A DNA stretch of 64,000 nucleotides from Opitutus terrae PB90-1 (lineage in GTDB: Bacteria > Verrucomicrobiota > Verrucomicrobiia > Opitutales > Opitutaceae), in assembly GCF_000019965.1 (NCBI RefSeq), contig NC_010571.1, positions 62,001 through 126,000 of the forward strand, read 5' to 3'. Under the pieces are notes generated by a model, which saw only the letters and a list, made by a program, of their open reading frames with translations, was not told the origin of the DNA and made no database searches. Shown here one piece after another: positions 62,584 through 64,000 of this stretch (the stretch's first letter is position 1; the number at the start of each line of letters is the position of its first letter). The position numbers were made by a program, and so were the translations under genes.

Positions 62584-63396
62584 ATGTGGCAAACACTTAA
62601 AGCGCAGTTACCCGGGATTCTTCTCACGGCGGTCATCGTCACGGCTGCAGCCTTCTGGCTCCATCACAAAACCCTGTCGGACATGACTCAGCGGCAAAAT
62701 GCCGAACTCGCGCCGCTGCGCGAACAGAACGAAGCGCTCCGCGTCGCCTCCGAGGAGAATCGCCAGCAACTCGAAGCCACCAACAAGCTGCTGCGGGACG
62801 CCATTGCCCGGCGCGAGGCCGACATGTTCCGCACCGACGAGGAGATCCAGAAGCTGAACACCGAGCGAATGGACGCGCTGGCCGAAGCGATTGCGAAGAA
62901 GGTGCAGCCCTACAATCCGCTGCCGACGAGTCCGGAAGAAGCCGAGCGCATGCAGAACGAGCAGATCGACAAGGTCTCCGCGCGCATGGCCGACCGCATT
63001 CAGCCGATCCTCACCGAGATGTCGAAGGACCAGAACCTCACGCGCGAATCGATCTCGCAGTACAGCCAGCGGATTTCCGATCAGGTCGGCAACGTGCTCA
63101 CCGCCGAGATGGCCCGCAATCAACAGCTGAACAACAATCTCCAGGCGACGCAGGCCGTCGCGCAGGACTCGCTGAAGCTCGCGCACGAAATCACCGCGCT
63201 CTATCTCAGCTCGTTCAAGGACCAGGGCCTCATCACCCGGCTGCTGACCCTGCCGGCGAATGTCGTGAAAGACGCCGCCAGCCTCAGCATCGTATCGAGC
63301 AGCGACCGCAAGAAAGTGGAGGAGCAGTTGGTCGCGAAGATGAACGACATCGACAAGCGCCTCGCCGACCTCGCCGCCCAGGCGCCACAGAAGTAA
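62584..63396 (+). CDS. Single-pass membrane coiled-coil protein
   Basis: A 270-residue protein with a helix at residues 9-27 (LPGILLTAVIVTAAAFWLHH) and a long coiled-coil domain (residues 33-105, APLREQNEALRVASEENRQQ) followed by helical segments rich in Gln, Asn and Glu (QPILTEMSKDQNLTRESISQ). Most of the protein would be in the periplasm or cytoplasm as a rod. No family is recognised. A strong terminator closes the gene. Confidence 0.75.
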   Translation: MWQTLKAQLPGILLTAVIVTAAAFWLHHKTLSDMTQRQNAELAPLREQNEALRVASEENRQQLEATNKLLRDAIARREADMFRTDEEIQKLNTERMDALAEAIAKKVQPYNPLPTSPEEAERMQNEQIDKVSARMADRIQPILTEMSKDQNLTRESISQYSQRISDQVGNVLTAEMARNQQLNNNLQATQAVAQDSLKLAHEITALYLSSFKDQGLITRLLTLPANVVKDAASLSIVSSSDRKKVEEQLVAKMNDIDKRLADLAAQAPQK

Positions 63397-63430
63397 CGTG
63401 ATGAAGCCGGCGCGACCGGCGGATCTTTTC

Positions 63431-63462
63431 AAGCCGCGCGATTTCCGCGCGGCTTTCTTTTT
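63431..63462 (+). terminator. Rho-independent terminator
   Basis: A perfect ten-base stem (AAGCCGCGCG with CGCGCGGCTT, loop ATTTC) followed by TCTTTTT, 35 bases after the stop of the membrane coiled-coil gene. Confidence 0.92.
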
Positions 63463-63520
63463 GGGAGCGCGGCCAGTTTACCCCGCCCGGTCGGGGCCTC
63501 GGCCGCTTGGGATCAGACGT

Positions 63521-63531
63521 GTAGCGGCAGG
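63521..63531 (+). repeat. Solo GTAGCGGCAGG repeat end
   Basis: A lone copy of the motif that bounds the inverted pair at 39117-39216. Downstream is GCGCTACCTG, a partial complement, so a collapsed version of that element is plausible. The surrounding gap to the HAD gene holds nothing else. Confidence 0.4.
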
Positions 63532-63610
63532 CGCTACCTGTTTCCGCATCGCTCTCGTTGCGGCCGAGGGCGACCGCGCTCCCAACACAGCCCCCACGCA
63601 CTTCGCGCTC

Positions 63611-64000
63611 CTACTTCGACAGGTAAAACGGATTCGGAAATTTAAAATTCCGCTCCGCCCCGCCGCCGGTCAAATCGCTTTCCTGATCGCCCAGATTCGC
63701 GATGATCACGAAGCCTTCCGCCGCGAGTCGCTGGCGTTCACCGAGCTTGAAAACCGCGCTCGTGTCTTTCCACGCGTCGGGCCGACAGACGAGTCGCGCA
63801 TAGCCGTCGCAGCCGACGGCGCGCAGGTTCTGTTCCGTCGCCGCTCGATAACGCTCGCCGCGTCCAGTGATGAAGATGACCGCGACGTCGAGTCGGCGCG
63901 CGAGCTCATACAGCTGACGCACGGGTTCGATCGCGGGGGCCTTCGCCTCATGCACCCACGCGTCCCACGCCTTGCGGTCGTAACCGAAGTCGAGCCGCAG
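63611..64000 (-). CDS. HAD-family acid phosphatase (class IIIB-like), C-terminal part
   Basis: The last 129 codons of a gene that begins outside the window. It enters with LDFGYDRKAWDAWVHEAKAP, then VIFITGRGERYRAATEQNLR (HAD motif II, Thr in FITGR), DAWKDTSAVFKLGERQRLAA with motif III lysine, and IIANLGDQESDLTGG with motif IV aspartates. This is the plant-vegetative-storage-protein/class B-like acid phosphatase layout, usually exported. The N-terminal DxD nucleophile and any signal peptide are beyond the edge. Confidence 0.85.
   Translation of the reverse strand: MRLDFGYDRKAWDAWVHEAKAPAIEPVRQLYELARRLDVAVIFITGRGERYRAATEQNLRAVGCDGYARLVCRPDAWKDTSAVFKLGERQRLAAEGFVIIANLGDQESDLTGGGAERNFKFPNPFYLSK

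Overview
The window is GC-rich, densely coded DNA from a Gram-negative bacterium that is most likely a verrucomicrobium of the Opitutaceae, close to Opitutus. The supports are a PEP-CTERM surface protein ending VPEPSTWALL, two sigma factors with membrane-anchored C-terminal extensions, a GldA/GldF/GldG/DUF4340-type operon, Kdo synthesis (kdsA), and intergenic spaces full of short palindromic elements. I see no tRNA, rRNA, CRISPR array, prophage or complete insertion sequence.

Layout. Bases 1-7263: the start of a lipoyl/biotinyl-domain protein, pyrG-kdsA, a small membrane protein, a conserved hypothetical, a PfkB kinase and an ABC-2 exporter pair. Bases 7387-13570: small membrane proteins, a secreted protein built from two copies of an unnamed domain, a stand-alone Lrp-type RAM domain, and a quinoprotein dehydrogenase with an inserted cytochrome c. 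Between the secreted protein and the RAM gene lie two copies of a 32-bp dyad. Bases 13869-20288: a BON lipoprotein, a receiver protein, an SRPBCC/alcohol dehydrogenase pair, a LytS/LytTR two-component pair, a polyphosphate-glucokinase-like ROK protein and a SlyD-like isomerase. Bases 20411-24835 hold the tesA / ybbA / ybbP arrangement known from E. coli, here interrupted by a GxxExxY gene between inverted CCCGCGAAT repeats. Bases 24929-28389 are a barrel-like protein, a cupredoxin and a membrane adenylate cyclase.

Bases 28406-32684 carry two sigma-70 factors that continue through a membrane segment into large extensions (one a TonB C-terminal domain), plus a related coiled-coil membrane protein. 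Next come the PEP-CTERM beta-strand-repeat protein, proA, hypotheticals and birA. Bases 40826-46447 are the gliding-type ABC operon, followed by an AsmA-like protein and a 1313-residue hybrid histidine kinase. Bases 53615-55801 hold a sulfatase-fold protein that has lost its nucleophile and metal ligands, and a DUF1080 protein. Bases 55936-59030 are an overlapping membrane/coiled-coil gene pair of unknown function. The right end has def overlapping a PduO-type adenosyltransferase, a PIN-PhoH ATPase, two small lineage-type proteins and a partial HAD phosphatase.

The most promising undescribed items are the membrane-tethered sigma factors, the paired 32-bp dyads, the pseudo-sulfatase, the copper/cyclase cluster, the GxxExxY unit inside the ybbA-ybbP locus, and the overlapping pair at 55936-59030. 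Starts were chosen by eye; family names rest on remembered motifs, not on database searches.
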